Source of the DNA: VXNE01 sp965116625
GTDB taxonomy: Bacteria > Pseudomonadota > Gammaproteobacteria > Pseudomonadales > Azotimanducaceae
Assembly (NCBI GenBank): GCA_965116625.1
Contig: OZ220717.1
Location: 1,736,001 to 1,800,000 of the forward strand
Direction: 5' to 3'
Length of the DNA: 64,000 nt
The notes below the pieces were generated by a model. It saw only the letters and a list, made by a program, of their open reading frames with translations. It searched no databases and was not told the origin of the DNA. Below are positions 45,613-54,467 of the stretch, piece after piece (the stretch's first letter is position 1; the number at the start of each line of letters is the position of its first letter). The position numbers and the translations under genes are program-made.

Positions 45613-46224
45613 ATGGACCTGCTCTCGGACATCTGGAACCTGTGGCTGTTTGTCGATGAACCGATCGGCACCGTGCTGGGTCTCGTCGTCGTCTGGTTCC
45701 TGGTTCGCCAGAACGTTCTGGCGTGGCCGCTCGGCGTCGCCTACGTCTTCGTTTCGATCACGGTCCTCTACGAAGCACGGCTCTACGCCAACCTGCTGCT
45801 GCACCTGGTGGCGTTCCTGCCGATGAACCTCTATGGCTGGTACTACTGGCTGTTCGGCACCGATCAGAAGGAAGAATTGCCCGTTACGCGCGCGCGCCGC
45901 TCCGTTCTGGCCACCCTGGCGGTGGTATGCCTGGCTGTGGCCGCGGGACTCGGCGCCTGGTTCGCCACCCAGACCGATGCCGCCTATCCGTTTTGGGACA
46001 ATGGCGTCTTCGCCATGAGCCTCGCCGCCATGTGGCTCACCGCGCGCAAGAAGATCGAGAACTGGATGCTCTGGTTCGTCGTCAATGTCATCTCGGTGGC
46101 GCTGTACGCATTGCAGGGACTCGGCGGCTACGCAACGCTGTATGCGATCTACATCGGTATGGCCGTCTGGGGATACATGACCTGGCGGCGGTCGATGGAA
46201 GAGACAGGCGAGGCTGGTAGTTGA
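45613..46224 (+). CDS. pnuC: Nicotinamide mononucleotide / riboside transporter PnuC
   Basis: A 203-residue membrane protein with seven helices. NVLAWPLGVAYVFVSI and MNLYGWYYWLFG (Trp- and Tyr-rich) precede LTARKKIENWMLWFVVNVIS, the PnuC signature. It imports nicotinamide riboside or a related vitamin. It fits with the pncA/pncB salvage genes in the same window, though it lies 13 kb away from them. Confidence 0.88.
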   Translation: MDLLSDIWNLWLFVDEPIGTVLGLVVVWFLVRQNVLAWPLGVAYVFVSITVLYEARLYANLLLHLVAFLPMNLYGWYYWLFGTDQKEELPVTRARRSVLATLAVVCLAVAAGLGAWFATQTDAAYPFWDNGVFAMSLAAMWLTARKKIENWMLWFVVNVISVALYALQGLGGYATLYAIYIGMAVWGYMTWRRSMEETGEAGS

Positions 46225-47364
46225 TCAGGCCTCGTCGAGCGTGGCGGCCAATCGCTCGGCGGCGTTCGCAAAGTCTTCCATGAACTCGTAGACCACCTGC
46301 CGGGCCGATACTGTCGAGTTCATCAGGCCGACACCCTGGCCAACGAAATAGGTGGCCAGTTGTTTCGCGCCATCGTGACCGCCTTCCGCCAGTTGCGAGA
46401 CGCGGCGCAGCGCGGGTTCGCTGACGAGGGCCTGTAGCGGCATCGGCAACGGGTCCGGGCTGTCCTCCTCGTGCCAGGCATCGGTCCACGAGGAGCGAAG
46501 CTGGCGCGTGTACTTGCCCGTCCGGCTGCGCGACCGCACGGTCTGGCGGGAGTTGGCATGCAGCATCTTTTCCTTGACGACCGGAGCGGTCTCCGCTTCC
46601 GCCGTGGTGAGCCAGACGGAACCGCACCAGGCGCCGGACGCGCCCATCGCCATCACGGCCGCCATCTGGCGACCGGTGATGATGCCGCCCGCGGCGAGCA
46701 CGGGAACATCGCCGTAGGGCTTGAGCGCCTCCAGTACCTCGGGAACCAGCACCATCGTGGAGACTTCGCCGCAGTGACCTCCGGCCTCCGTCCCGGACAC
46801 GATGATGACGTCGACGCCCGCTTCCGCATGCTTGATCGCGTGTTCCCTGGCGCCGGCCAGCGCGCCCACGACGACGCACCTTTCCCGCGCACGGTCCAGC
46901 ATGAAGTCGGGCGGCACGCCAAGGGCGTTGACCACCATTTTGACGGGGTGCTCGAACGCCGCGTCGATGACCATCGAGGCGCCTTTCTCACGCAGGTTGT
47001 CGCCATAGTTGCTGCCGAGATCGCGGTCCCACAACCCCCTGGTGTCGATGCCGTGGCGGGCCAGTATCGACTCAACGTGGGCCTTGTGCTCTGGAGGAAT
47101 CCGCGCCTCCAGTTCGGCGGCGGCCAGGGCCTCCTCCTTGCTGTCCAGGCTGGTTGGCACCAGCAGGTCGACGCCATACGGATTTCCGTTGACGTGATCG
47201 TCGATCCAGCGCAGTTCGATGTCGAGGGACTCCGCCGTGTGGCCCGTGGCGCCGAGTACGCCGAATCCGCCCGCGTTGCTCACGGCGGCGACTACATCGC
47301 GGCAGTGGCTGAAAGCGAACAGTGGGAAGTCGATGCCGAGCATCGAACAGACTTTGTTGTTCAT
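46225..47364 (-). CDS. Nitronate monooxygenase / NPD family FMN protein
   Basis: A 379-residue TIM-barrel flavoprotein: MNNKVCSMLGIDFPLFAFSH, SNAGGFGVLGATGHT, then DVIIVSGTEAGGHCGEVSTM and VPVLAAGGIITGRQMAAVMA, the FMN-phosphate motif. The family oxidises nitronates or acts as quinone reductase. The ATG at 47364 is preferred to upstream starts because the fold begins there. It is convergent with pnuC, with the stop codon abutting. Confidence 0.88.
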   Translation of the reverse strand: MNNKVCSMLGIDFPLFAFSHCRDVVAAVSNAGGFGVLGATGHTAESLDIELRWIDDHVNGNPYGVDLLVPTSLDSKEEALAAAELEARIPPEHKAHVESILARHGIDTRGLWDRDLGSNYGDNLREKGASMVIDAAFEHPVKMVVNALGVPPDFMLDRARERCVVVGALAGAREHAIKHAEAGVDVIIVSGTEAGGHCGEVSTMVLVPEVLEALKPYGDVPVLAAGGIITGRQMAAVMAMGASGAWCGSVWLTTAEAETAPVVKEKMLHANSRQTVRSRSRTGKYTRQLRSSWTDAWHEEDSPDPLPMPLQALVSEPALRRVSQLAEGGHDGAKQLATYFVGQGVGLMNSTVSARQVVYEFMEDFANAAERLAATLDEA

Positions 47365-47527
47365 GGGCGTTGTTCGGAGATTCTCGAAGATTCGAAGACT
47401 ACCAAATGGGCAAGGAGGGATGGCTGCCTTCCACGCGAAGCGCAGGGCTAACTGCCTCGTCCGGGCCCAGGGCTGCGAATCCGGCAACAGGTTGTGCCAC
47501 CCGTGCGCCGGTGTTTGCAGCGAGTGG

Positions 47528-48742
47528 CTACCCCCTGGCGCTTGCGGGATCAACCCCCTGCGACTGGCCCTTCTGCGGATTTTCCTTCAGTTGTCGTATG
47601 GCGCGGGCCAGCAATAGCGCATCGTATGCGGTAGACGAGTCGCCATCGGGGACGGGGACAACGATGTCGGGATCGATCCCGGAGGCCTGTATCGAGCGGC
47701 CGTTCGGGGTGTAGTAGTGGGCGGTGGTCAGCTTGATGGCGCGCTTGCCCTGAAGCCGGAGGACCGACTGCACGGATCCCTTGCCGAAACTCCTGGTGCC
47801 GACCAGGGTCGCCCGGCCGTGGTCCTGGAGCGCGCCGGCGACCACTTCCGCCGCCGAGGCGGAACCGCGGTTGATGAGGACCACGAGGGGCGCCCCCTCG
47901 AGGATGTCGCCGTCGTCGGCCAGGAACCGTAGCTCCGGCTTCTCGTCCCGGCCTTCGGTGTAGACGATCAGGCCCTCGTCGAGGAACTCGTCGGCGACGT
48001 CCACGGACGCGCCCAGGACGCCGCCCGGATTGTTGCGCAGGTCGACGACGAGCCCGCGCAATCCTCCTTCGCTTTCGTCGGCGAGCCGTTGCACGGCTTC
48101 GCGCAGGTCTTGCGGGGTCTTGTTCTGGAACTGGGCGATGCGCACATAACCGTATCCCGGTTCGATCAACCGGGACCGCACGCTGCTGACGCGGATCGCC
48201 GCCCGGACCAGGTCGAAGTCCATGGGCGTCTGAACGCCTTCGCGCCGCAGACGAACGTGTACCTGCGTGCCGGGCTCGCCCCTCAGGTCCTTGACGGTTT
48301 CGCGCAGGGTACGACCTCGGAGCGACCTGTGATCCACCTCGATGAGGGTGTCCCCGGGGCGCAATCCGGCCTTGGCCGCGGGCGTGTCGTCCAGGGGCCT
48401 GATGACCGTGATATAGCCGTTTTCCAGCCCGATATCGACACCTATGCCGCCGAAGTTCCCGGTGGTCTCCTCGCGCAGGTCGGCGAGCGCCGCCGCATCC
48501 AGGAATGACGAGTGCCGGTCGAGGCCGTCCACGATGCCCCGTATGGCGTTTTCCGTGAGGGTTTGCTCGTCGATCGGCTCCACGTACGCGTCTCGCACGC
48601 GTTGAACAACCGCGCCGAGCGACGTGGCGTCGCGTCCGAGGCGCAGTTCTCCGACAAGCTCCTGAAACGCCACGACACCCAGCGCGACGCCCATCGTCAT
48701 GCTTGCCGCGATGCCCACCAGCGTTAAGGGTCGAAGCCGCAT
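47528..48742 (-). CDS. ctpA: C-terminal processing peptidase (S41)
   Basis: A 404-residue protease. An N-terminal membrane anchor or signal (VGIASMTMGVALGVVAFQEL) precedes a PDZ domain (IGVDIGLENGYITVIRPLDD, AAKAGLRPGDTLIEVDHRSL) and the S41 core. Its Ser lies in LINRGSASAAEVVAGAL and its Lys in GTRSFGKGSVQSVLRL, both present. It cleaves periplasmic substrates at their C-terminus. Encoded just after envC; the usual gammaproteobacterial order is gpmI-envC-ctpA. Confidence 0.93.
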   Translation of the reverse strand: MRLRPLTLVGIAASMTMGVALGVVAFQELVGELRLGRDATSLGAVVQRVRDAYVEPIDEQTLTENAIRGIVDGLDRHSSFLDAAALADLREETTGNFGGIGVDIGLENGYITVIRPLDDTPAAKAGLRPGDTLIEVDHRSLRGRTLRETVKDLRGEPGTQVHVRLRREGVQTPMDFDLVRAAIRVSSVRSRLIEPGYGYVRIAQFQNKTPQDLREAVQRLADESEGGLRGLVVDLRNNPGGVLGASVDVADEFLDEGLIVYTEGRDEKPELRFLADDGDILEGAPLVVLINRGSASAAEVVAGALQDHGRATLVGTRSFGKGSVQSVLRLQGKRAIKLTTAHYYTPNGRSIQASGIDPDIVVPVPDGDSSTAYDALLLARAIRQLKENPQKGQSQGVDPASARG

Positions 48743-48795
48743 CGCAGGGATTGTAGCCCGTTCGCGGCCATGACCGCAGGTGTGCGTTTCGGGCC

Positions 48796-49956
48796 TCAGG
48801 GCTGCCGTTCGTCGCGCAGCCAGTCGGCAGGGTTTGTGGGGCGGCCGTTCGCGCGAACCTCGAAGTAGAGGCCACTGACCTCGCGGCCGCCGCTACGCCC
48901 TGCGGAAGCGATGGGTTCACCGCTTTCGACCCAGTCGCCGGCATGCTTCAGCAGGCTATCGGCGTTGCCGTAGAGTGACATGTAGCGGTTGCCGTGGTCG
49001 ATGATGGTGAGCAGCCCGAAACCGCGCAGCCAATCGGCGAACACGACGCGGCCGCTGTGGACCGCATTGATGTTGGTGCCATCGGGCGCTGCGACAAAGA
49101 TCCCTTCCCATTTCATCCTGCCGTCGGCGCGCGAGTCCCCGAAACGGTGCACGACCTGGCCCGCGACGGGCCAGTGCATCCGTCCCCTGCTCGCGGCAAA
49201 CGAGGTGCCTTGCGTGTCGCGCAGGCGTTCCGCGATATTCGCGAGCAGGGCCTGCAGTCGCTTGCGGTCGCGGAGAAGCTGGTCCCGCGACACTCTCTTG
49301 TCCTGCATCTCGCGCAGCAGCGATGCAGCCAGGGCTTCCCGCGCCCGGCGACGCTCGCCCAGGCGAGCCGTCCGCGAATTCAAGTCGCGTTCCCGCGCCG
49401 CGAGCTGTTGCTCACGGGCGCGCGTGTCGCGCTCGATCTCCTCGATCTCCGTGAGAGTGTGCGCGTAAGCTTCGAGGGCATCCATCCGTGCCCGAACGAA
49501 ATAGCGGTGATAACGGACGATCCTGTCCACGGCGTCCGGACTTTCCCGATTCAGGAGCATCTTGAAGAAACCCGAGCCGACGAGTCGATGCGCGGCGCGC
49601 ACGTGCCGCGCTATCCGGCTCGCCTGGTCAAGTCGCCGCGCTTCGATTTCCCGGCGCCGCACCTCGAGCTTCGCGAGCGAGTCCCGCGCCTCGGCGACCT
49701 CGGTGTGGAGGCCCCGGATGCGTCGATTGACGTCGTCGACTTCGTCGTCTGCCCGGGAGATTTCGGCCTGCAGTCCGGACAAGCGTTTGTCGGCGTCCTC
49801 AAGCCAGGTGTCGAGCGACTCGAGTTCCCGGGCAACTTCGTCGAGACGTTGTTCGGTGACGGTGGCGTCGGGCTGCGCCGCAGTCTCCTCGGCAGCGAAG
49901 AGGCACAGCGCGAGGACGATGCTCCCGGGCCGCGTGGTGGGGAACCGGCCGGTCAA
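48796..49956 (-). CDS. envC: Murein hydrolase activator EnvC (degenerate M23)
   Basis: A 386-residue protein: a signal sequence (SIVLALCLFAAEETAAQ), a long coiled coil (about 30-250, EISRADDEVDDVNRRIRGLH) and a C-terminal LytM fold ending YFEVRANGRPTNPADWL. The zinc ligands of active M23 enzymes are replaced (FGDSRADGR, YMSLYGN, LYFEVR), as in EnvC, which activates amidases. The start is a TTG at 49956 that overlaps the gpmI TGA (TTGA); upstream in-frame Mets fall inside gpmI. Confidence 0.88.
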   Translation of the reverse strand: MTGRFPTTRPGSIVLALCLFAAEETAAQPDATVTEQRLDEVARELESLDTWLEDADKRLSGLQAEISRADDEVDDVNRRIRGLHTEVAEARDSLAKLEVRRREIEARRLDQASRIARHVRAAHRLVGSGFFKMLLNRESPDAVDRIVRYHRYFVRARMDALEAYAHTLTEIEEIERDTRAREQQLAARERDLNSRTARLGERRRAREALAASLLREMQDKRVSRDQLLRDRKRLQALLANIAERLRDTQGTSFAASRGRMHWPVAGQVVHRFGDSRADGRMKWEGIFVAAPDGTNINAVHSGRVVFADWLRGFGLLTIIDHGNRYMSLYGNADSLLKHAGDWVESGEPIASAGRSGGREVSGLYFEVRANGRPTNPADWLRDERQP

Positions 49957-51467
49957 GCGGTTTGCCGAACCTGCTCGTCGGCGACCAGGGACCGGCCGGT
50001 CATCTCGTCCGGTTGCGCCAGGCCCATGAGCGCCAGCAATGTCGGAGCGACGTCGCACAACGTGCCGCCTCCGCGGAATCGGAGCATCCGGGGACCCACG
50101 TAGAGCAAGGGGACGGGCGCCGACGTGTGCGCCGTGTGCGCCTGGTCGCCGTCCTGCATGCGCTCGGCATTGCCGTGATCCGAGGTGACAAGGCACTGTC
50201 CGCCGTTTTTGCCGAGTGCGGACGCGATGGCACCAAGGCACTCGTCCAGGGTTTCTATCGCCGTGACCGTGGCGTCGAATACGCCGGTATGCGCAACCAT
50301 GTCGGCGTTGGCGAAGTTACAGATGATGGCGTCGTGGCTGTCTTTGTCGATCGCGTCGATCACGCGCCGGGACACCTCGCGCGCGTGCATTTCCGGTTTG
50401 AGGTCGTAGGTCGCGACCCTGGGCGACGGCACCAGCACACGGTCTTCACCCGCGAAGGGCCGTTCCCGTCCGCCGGAGAAGAAGAACGTCACATGGGCGT
50501 ATTTTTCCGTCTCGGCAATCCGTAGCTGGCGCTTGCCGAGCCTGGCGAGGTGCTCGCCGAACGTGTTGGCCGGTGTCTCTGCCTCGAAGGCACAGGAAGC
50601 GTTGATGTCGTCCGCGTAGCGGGTCAGCATGACGAAGTCGGCCAGTGCGGGCGTTACAGTGCGTCGAAAACCGGGGAAGTTGGTGTCGACGAAGGCTCGC
50701 GTAAGTTGCCGGGCCCGGTCCGCGCGGAAATTCATGAAGACGACGACATCCCCATCCCGGACCCATACCGGCGCCTGATCCGGAGGGCAGACCAGTGTGG
50801 GTTTCACGAATTCGTCGGTTTCGCCGCGGGCGTAGGCCGCTTCGAGTGCGGAGACGGCGTCCGTGTGGCGGTACTCCGCCGCGCCCCGCGTCAGCATGTC
50901 GAACGCGGACTCGATGCGGTCCCAGCGACCGTCCCTGTCCATGGCGTAGTAGCGGCCGCAGATTGAGGCCACGTGGCTGCCAAACCGCTCGAGACTCGCT
51001 GCCGCGCTCCGGGGCGGCGTATCGCGTCCGTCGAGGAAGGCGTGCAGGTGGGCCGTGACGCCAGCGCTGACGGCCAGTTCGATCATGGCTGCGACGTGAT
51101 CCTCGTGGCTGTGCACACCCCCGGGCGAGACCAGGCCCATCACGTGCAGGGCGTTCCCCGCCGACTTCTCGATGGCCGCGCGAATGGTCGCGTTGCTCTC
51201 GAAACTGCCGTCGGCGACGGCAAGCGATAGCCGCGAAAGTTCCTGCCGAATAACCCTGCCGGCGCCCAGGTGCATGTGCCCGACCTCGGAGTTGCCCATC
51301 TGTCCAGCGGGCAGGCCGACATCGGTACCGGAAGCCGAAAGGAGGGTGCGTGGCGCGGTTCGCCACCAACGATCCCAGTTGAGCGTGCGCGCCGCGTGAA
51401 TCGCGTTGTGCCGCGGCTCCTCGCTATGGCCCCAGCCGTCGAGCACCACGAGAAGCGTTGTCGGCAT
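49953..51467 (-). CDS. gpmI: 2,3-bisphosphoglycerate-independent phosphoglycerate mutase
   Basis: A 504-residue alkaline-phosphatase-superfamily enzyme: TTLLVVLDGWGHSEEPRHNA (metal Asp), the phospho-acceptor Ser in AGQMGNSEVGHMHLGAG, VHSHEDHVAAM, and CLVTSDHGNAERMQDGDQAH with the C-terminal metal site. It interconverts 3- and 2-phosphoglycerate in glycolysis. The ATG at 51467 starts the phosphatase fold. Divergent from the rhodanese gene. Confidence 0.95.
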   Translation of the reverse strand: MPTTLLVVLDGWGHSEEPRHNAIHAARTLNWDRWWRTAPRTLLSASGTDVGLPAGQMGNSEVGHMHLGAGRVIRQELSRLSLAVADGSFESNATIRAAIEKSAGNALHVMGLVSPGGVHSHEDHVAAMIELAVSAGVTAHLHAFLDGRDTPPRSAAASLERFGSHVASICGRYYAMDRDGRWDRIESAFDMLTRGAAEYRHTDAVSALEAAYARGETDEFVKPTLVCPPDQAPVWVRDGDVVVFMNFRADRARQLTRAFVDTNFPGFRRTVTPALADFVMLTRYADDINASCAFEAETPANTFGEHLARLGKRQLRIAETEKYAHVTFFFSGGRERPFAGEDRVLVPSPRVATYDLKPEMHAREVSRRVIDAIDKDSHDAIICNFANADMVAHTGVFDATVTAIETLDECLGAIASALGKNGGQCLVTSDHGNAERMQDGDQAHTAHTSAPVPLLYVGPRMLRFRGGGTLCDVAPTLLALMGLAQPDEMTGRSLVADEQVRQTA

Positions 51468-51558
51468 TGGCTCACCGCGCTCAGAAAAGGATACGCGTAT
51501 TCTATAGTATTGTGACTTCCGGCACCCGCCCGAGCGTTTGCGGCACGGATAGGAATCG

Positions 51559-51978
51559 ATGGAACAACTCTTTGAATTCATTGGTAATCATTACATCCTG
51601 AGCGGACTCTTCGTGGTTCTGCTGGGGCTCTTCGTCAGAAACGAGGTACAGCGCGGCGGCCGTGCCGTGAGTGCCCAGCAACTCGTGGACCTGATCAATC
51701 GCGAGGGAGCCGTGGTGCTGGATGTGCGGGACAAGAACGAGTTCGGCGAAGGCCACATCGTCGACGCCCTGAACATTCCCCATGCCGCGGTTGCCAGCCG
51801 GATCGGGGAACTGGAAAGACACAAGGTCAAACCGGTGGTCGTGGCATGCAAGATGGGTCAGCATTCAAGTGCGGTGGGAACTATCCTGCGCAAGGCGGGC
51901 TTCGAGAACGTCTCCCGGCTGCGCGGCGGCATCACGGAGTGGCGCAATCAGAACCTGCCGGTCGTCAGGGGTTCGTAA
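51559..51978 (+). CDS. Membrane-anchored rhodanese-like sulfurtransferase (YibN-like)
   Basis: A 139-residue protein with one N-terminal helix (ILSGLFVVLLGLFV) and a rhodanese domain: VVLDVRDKNEFGEGHIVDAL, and the active-site loop VVACKMGQHSSAVG with Cys97. It resembles YibN, normally found beside gpmI and secB, as here. Likely moves sulfane sulfur at the membrane. Confidence 0.9.
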   Translation: MEQLFEFIGNHYILSGLFVVLLGLFVRNEVQRGGRAVSAQQLVDLINREGAVVLDVRDKNEFGEGHIVDALNIPHAAVASRIGELERHKVKPVVVACKMGQHSSAVGTILRKAGFENVSRLRGGITEWRNQNLPVVRGS

Positions 51979-52051
51979 AGCCGTTCCGAAAAGCGGTTCG
52001 TAAAAGGGATTCGCAAAGGGGTTTGTAAGGGGTTTGTAAAGGGGGTTTGTA
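51970..52051. repeat. Degenerate short tandem repeat (GGGGTTTGTAA) before secB
   Basis: About six imperfect 10-14-bp units of the form GG(G)NTTNGTAAA run from the end of the rhodanese gene to 5 bp before the secB GTG. They make up the secB leader and supply G-rich ribosome-binding sequence. Confidence 0.65.
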
Positions 52052-52055
52052 GACA

Positions 52056-52523
52056 GTGGCAGAAGAACAGGTCGCAATGAGGGTGCAGGTGGAGCGTGTC
52101 TACCTGAAGGATCTCTCGTTCGAGTCGCCGAACGCCCCGCAGGTGTTCGCCAGCGAATGGAAGCCACACGTCCACCTCGACATCAACACCACGGCGAACC
52201 GGATTTCCCAGACCCGGTTCGAAGTCGTCCTCACGGCGACGCTGACTGCCCGGTCGGAGGACGATCAGGACTCTGCGGCACTCATCATCGAGGTACAGCA
52301 GGCCGGGGTCTTTCTTATCGAGGGCGCCGACGATCCGGCGCTGGAGCGGATCCTGGCCGTGGCGTGCCCCGATATCCTGTTTCCGTATGTGCGCGAAGCC
52401 GTGGACAACGTGGCGGCAAAAGGGACGTTCCCGCCGTTCATGCTCGCCCCCGTGGACTTTCCCTCGCTATACGAGCAGGCGGTGCGCAACAGGGACGCGG
52501 AGCGTGGCGAAAGCCTCAACTGA
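52056..52523 (+). CDS. secB: Protein-export chaperone SecB
   Basis: A 155-residue SecB: VQVERVYLKDLSFESPNAPQ, DINTTANRISQTRFEVVLTA, VQQAGVFLIEGADDPALERI and CPDILFPYVREAVDNVA, the hallmark sequence. It starts with GTG. It holds unfolded precursors for SecA. The leader is a short repeat tract. Proximity to gpmI and rhodanese is the usual gammaproteobacterial context. Confidence 0.95.
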   Translation: MAEEQVAMRVQVERVYLKDLSFESPNAPQVFASEWKPHVHLDINTTANRISQTRFEVVLTATLTARSEDDQDSAALIIEVQQAGVFLIEGADDPALERILAVACPDILFPYVREAVDNVAAKGTFPPFMLAPVDFPSLYEQAVRNRDAERGESLN

Positions 52524-52601
52524 TCGGGCGGCGCGCGGCCCTTACGCTCGCTTCCTCGTCCGGGCAGCATCACATCGGGGAACGAGGTTGTGGAGGGCGC
52601 G

Positions 52602-52979
52602 ATGGAGATAGAACAACTTGTGCCCCAGCTACGCACCACGGATCTCGAACGCGCGATCCGTTTCTATACCAGGAAGCTTGGATTCGTGCTGTCCTTCAGG
52701 TACCAGGATTTCTACGCCGGCGTCAGCAGCGGCGACCGGATGATTCACCTCAAGCTGGTGGACGATCCAGACCCGGGCATCGACTTCGTCCGGAGCGGGC
52801 AGCACCTGCACCTTCATTTTGGCGTGCGTGACATCGATGCCGCCTTCCGGCAGGTCCAGGAAGCCGGCGTGAAGATCGTCGAAGGTGTCTCCGAGCGTCC
52901 CTGGGGCACCACGGAGTTCGTGATCGAGGATCCGGACGGCCACACGCTCTACTTTGCAAGCGCTCCAGCGGACGGGTAG
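52602..52979 (+). CDS. VOC family protein (glyoxalase/bleomycin-resistance fold)
   Basis: A 125-residue single VOC domain: IEQLVPQLRTTDLERAIRFY, TRKLGFVLSFRYQDFYAG, HLHLHFGVRDIDAAF and TEFVIEDPDGHTLYFA with the metal Glu-type position. The ATG at 52602 has GGAGGG nearby. The stop codon is immediately followed by repeat copy B; function unspecified. Confidence 0.85.
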   Translation: MEIEQLVPQLRTTDLERAIRFYTRKLGFVLSFRYQDFYAGVSSGDRMIHLKLVDDPDPGIDFVRSGQHLHLHFGVRDIDAAFRQVQEAGVKIVEGVSERPWGTTEFVIEDPDGHTLYFASAPADG

Positions 52980-53210
52980 GAGCCTTCAGCCCCGGGAGCG
53001 CGAGGGTGTCCCTCGCAAGAAAAGGAGCGCGAGGGTGTCCCTCGCAAGAAAAGGAGCGCGAGGGTGTCCCTCGCAAGAAAAGGAGCGCGAGGGTGTCCCT
53101 CGCAAGAAAGGAAGCGCGAGGGTGTCCCTCGCAAGAAAGGAGTTTCCCCGACCGCTGACGCGAAAGAAGTGTCGGCATTCCCCCTCGGCGGACGCGTACC
53201 TCCATGGAAG
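52979..53210 (+). repeat. Dispersed palindromic element, expanded copy B
   Basis: Left end GGAGCCTTCAGCCCCGGG, then five tandem units of about 29 bp (starts 52996, 53025, 53054, 53083, 53111), each holding the perfect hairpin GCGAGGG-TGT-CCCTCGC followed by AAGAAAAG. The right half follows: TTTCCCCGACCGCTGACGCG through CTCCATGGAAG. This shows the hairpin module sits inside the core near core position 18-23. It starts directly at the VOC stop codon. Confidence 0.9.
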
Positions 53211-53220
53211 CCGTTTGATC

Positions 53221-53484
53221 TCAGTTCGAACCCGGGTCGTTCGGGGGTGCTTTCTGGATGAACCCCTCGAACACCTTGATGAATCCTTCGAACAGGCCTT
53301 CAAGGCGAGCGACGCGTTCACGCAAATCGACGACGTCCGCACGCACGTCGTTCAGTTCGGTGCGAACGGCGTGCAGTTCGGCACGCACGGCGTTCATTTC
53401 GGCACGAAGGCCGTGTAGTCCCGTCAGGAACAGCCCGGCCAGCCCGACGCCGACGGCAAGTATCGATACGATTTCCGGGCTCAT
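53221..53484 (-). CDS. Small membrane-anchored coiled-coil protein, copy 1
   Basis: An 87-residue protein: MSPEIVSILAVGVGLAGLFL (one membrane helix), then a heptad-rich region with NAVRAELHAVRTELNDVRAD and VVDLRERVARLEGLFEGFIK, ending in a polar tail. It is a paralogue of the gene 35 bp upstream. The minus-strand ATG at 53484 begins the conserved part. Function unknown. Confidence 0.7.
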   Translation of the reverse strand: MSPEIVSILAVGVGLAGLFLTGLHGLRAEMNAVRAELHAVRTELNDVRADVVDLRERVARLEGLFEGFIKVFEGFIQKAPPNDPGSN

Positions 53485-53518
53485 GCGCTTCCGGTCACCT
53501 GGCTTCCCTGTCCCGGCT

Positions 53519-53752
53519 TCAATTCGAATCCGGTTCGCCAGGGGACACGTTCCGGATGAATCCCTCGAACAGGCCTTCAAGTCGTGCAATGCGTTCGCGC
53601 AGGTCGCCCACGTCCGCACGCACATCGTGCAGTTCGATTCGTACGCTACGCAGTCCTGTCACGGTCAGCCCGGCCAACGCCACCCCGACGGCAAGTATCG
53701 ACACGATTTCCGGGCTCAAGTGCTCGACCACCAAACGTTGATGACGAGTCAT
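53519..53752 (-). CDS. Small membrane-anchored coiled-coil protein, copy 2
   Basis: A 77-residue paralogue of the downstream gene: LSPEIVSILAVGVALAGLTV, then HDVRADVGDLRERIARLEGL FEGFI. It has a shorter coiled coil, having lost two AVRAEL-type repeats compared with copy 1, and a ten-residue N-terminal extension. A TTG at the LSPEIV position is an alternative start. A tandem duplication is evident. Confidence 0.65.
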   Translation of the reverse strand: MTRHQRLVVEHLSPEIVSILAVGVALAGLTVTGLRSVRIELHDVRADVGDLRERIARLEGLFEGFIRNVSPGEPDSN

Positions 53753-53857
53753 TATTGCACACGTCAAGCTGCCGTCCTGTAAGCGATTTCCGCAACTCGT
53801 GTGGGTTAAGACGGCTTGCTCTGCCCGTGACTCGAGGGGCTTCGGCAAGGCGGGAAC

Positions 53858-54322
53858 TTACGCGAACCCCAGCTGGCGCCACGCCTCGTAGACCGCGATG
53901 GCGACGGCGTTGGACAGGTTCAGGCTGCGGGAATGGGCTCGCATGGGAATGCGCAGCCTGTGGTCTGCCGGAAAGCGGGCGAGGACGCTCGCGGGAAGGC
54001 CGCGGGTTTCCGGCCCGAACAGAAGGACATCGCCGGCGCGGTAGCGGGGTGCGGTGTGGGGTATCGCCGCCTTCGCCGTGAAGGCGAATACCCGGTCGGG
54101 CCGAACGCTTTCGAGGTAGGTGTCGAGGTCCGGATACACGCGCACGTCGGCGAACTCGCGGTAATCGAGCCCCGCACGCCTCAGGCGGACGTGATCGAGT
54201 TCGAAGCCCAACGGTTCGATCAGCGCGAGGGATGCGCCGGTATTCGCCGCCAGGCGAATCACGCTGCCCGTATTGGGAGGAATCTCTGGCTCGTAGAGGA
54301 CGATGCGGGGCATGGTGTCCAT
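53858..54322 (-). CDS. trmL: tRNA (cytidine(34)-2'-O)-methyltransferase TrmL
   Basis: A 154-residue SPOUT methyltransferase: PRIVLYEPEIPPNTGSVIRL AAN, the C-terminal knot LLFGPETRGLPASVL and RSLNLSNAVAIAVYEAWRQL. It methylates the wobble base of tRNA-Leu. Full length for TrmL. The alternative start at 54313 (MPRIV) is equally plausible. Confidence 0.93.
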   Translation of the reverse strand: MDTMPRIVLYEPEIPPNTGSVIRLAANTGASLALIEPLGFELDHVRLRRAGLDYREFADVRVYPDLDTYLESVRPDRVFAFTAKAAIPHTAPRYRAGDVLLFGPETRGLPASVLARFPADHRLRIPMRAHSRSLNLSNAVAIAVYEAWRQLGFA

Positions 54323-54467
54323 GTGTATGAAGTTACCGCGAAACGCGCCCCAAGCGTCCGCGAAGGATCGCGGCGCCTTCGCGTTCCAGAAACCCCGCCC
54401 GAGCGGCTAGGATAGTAGGGAAAAGCCGTGACAGCGGCGTGGCCTCGATCGAGGAGGGAGGATATCG

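Noticed and set aside
48796..50241. Long EnvC start
   Set aside because: It would extend deep into gpmI; the TTG at 49956 with TTGA overlap and signal peptide fits better.
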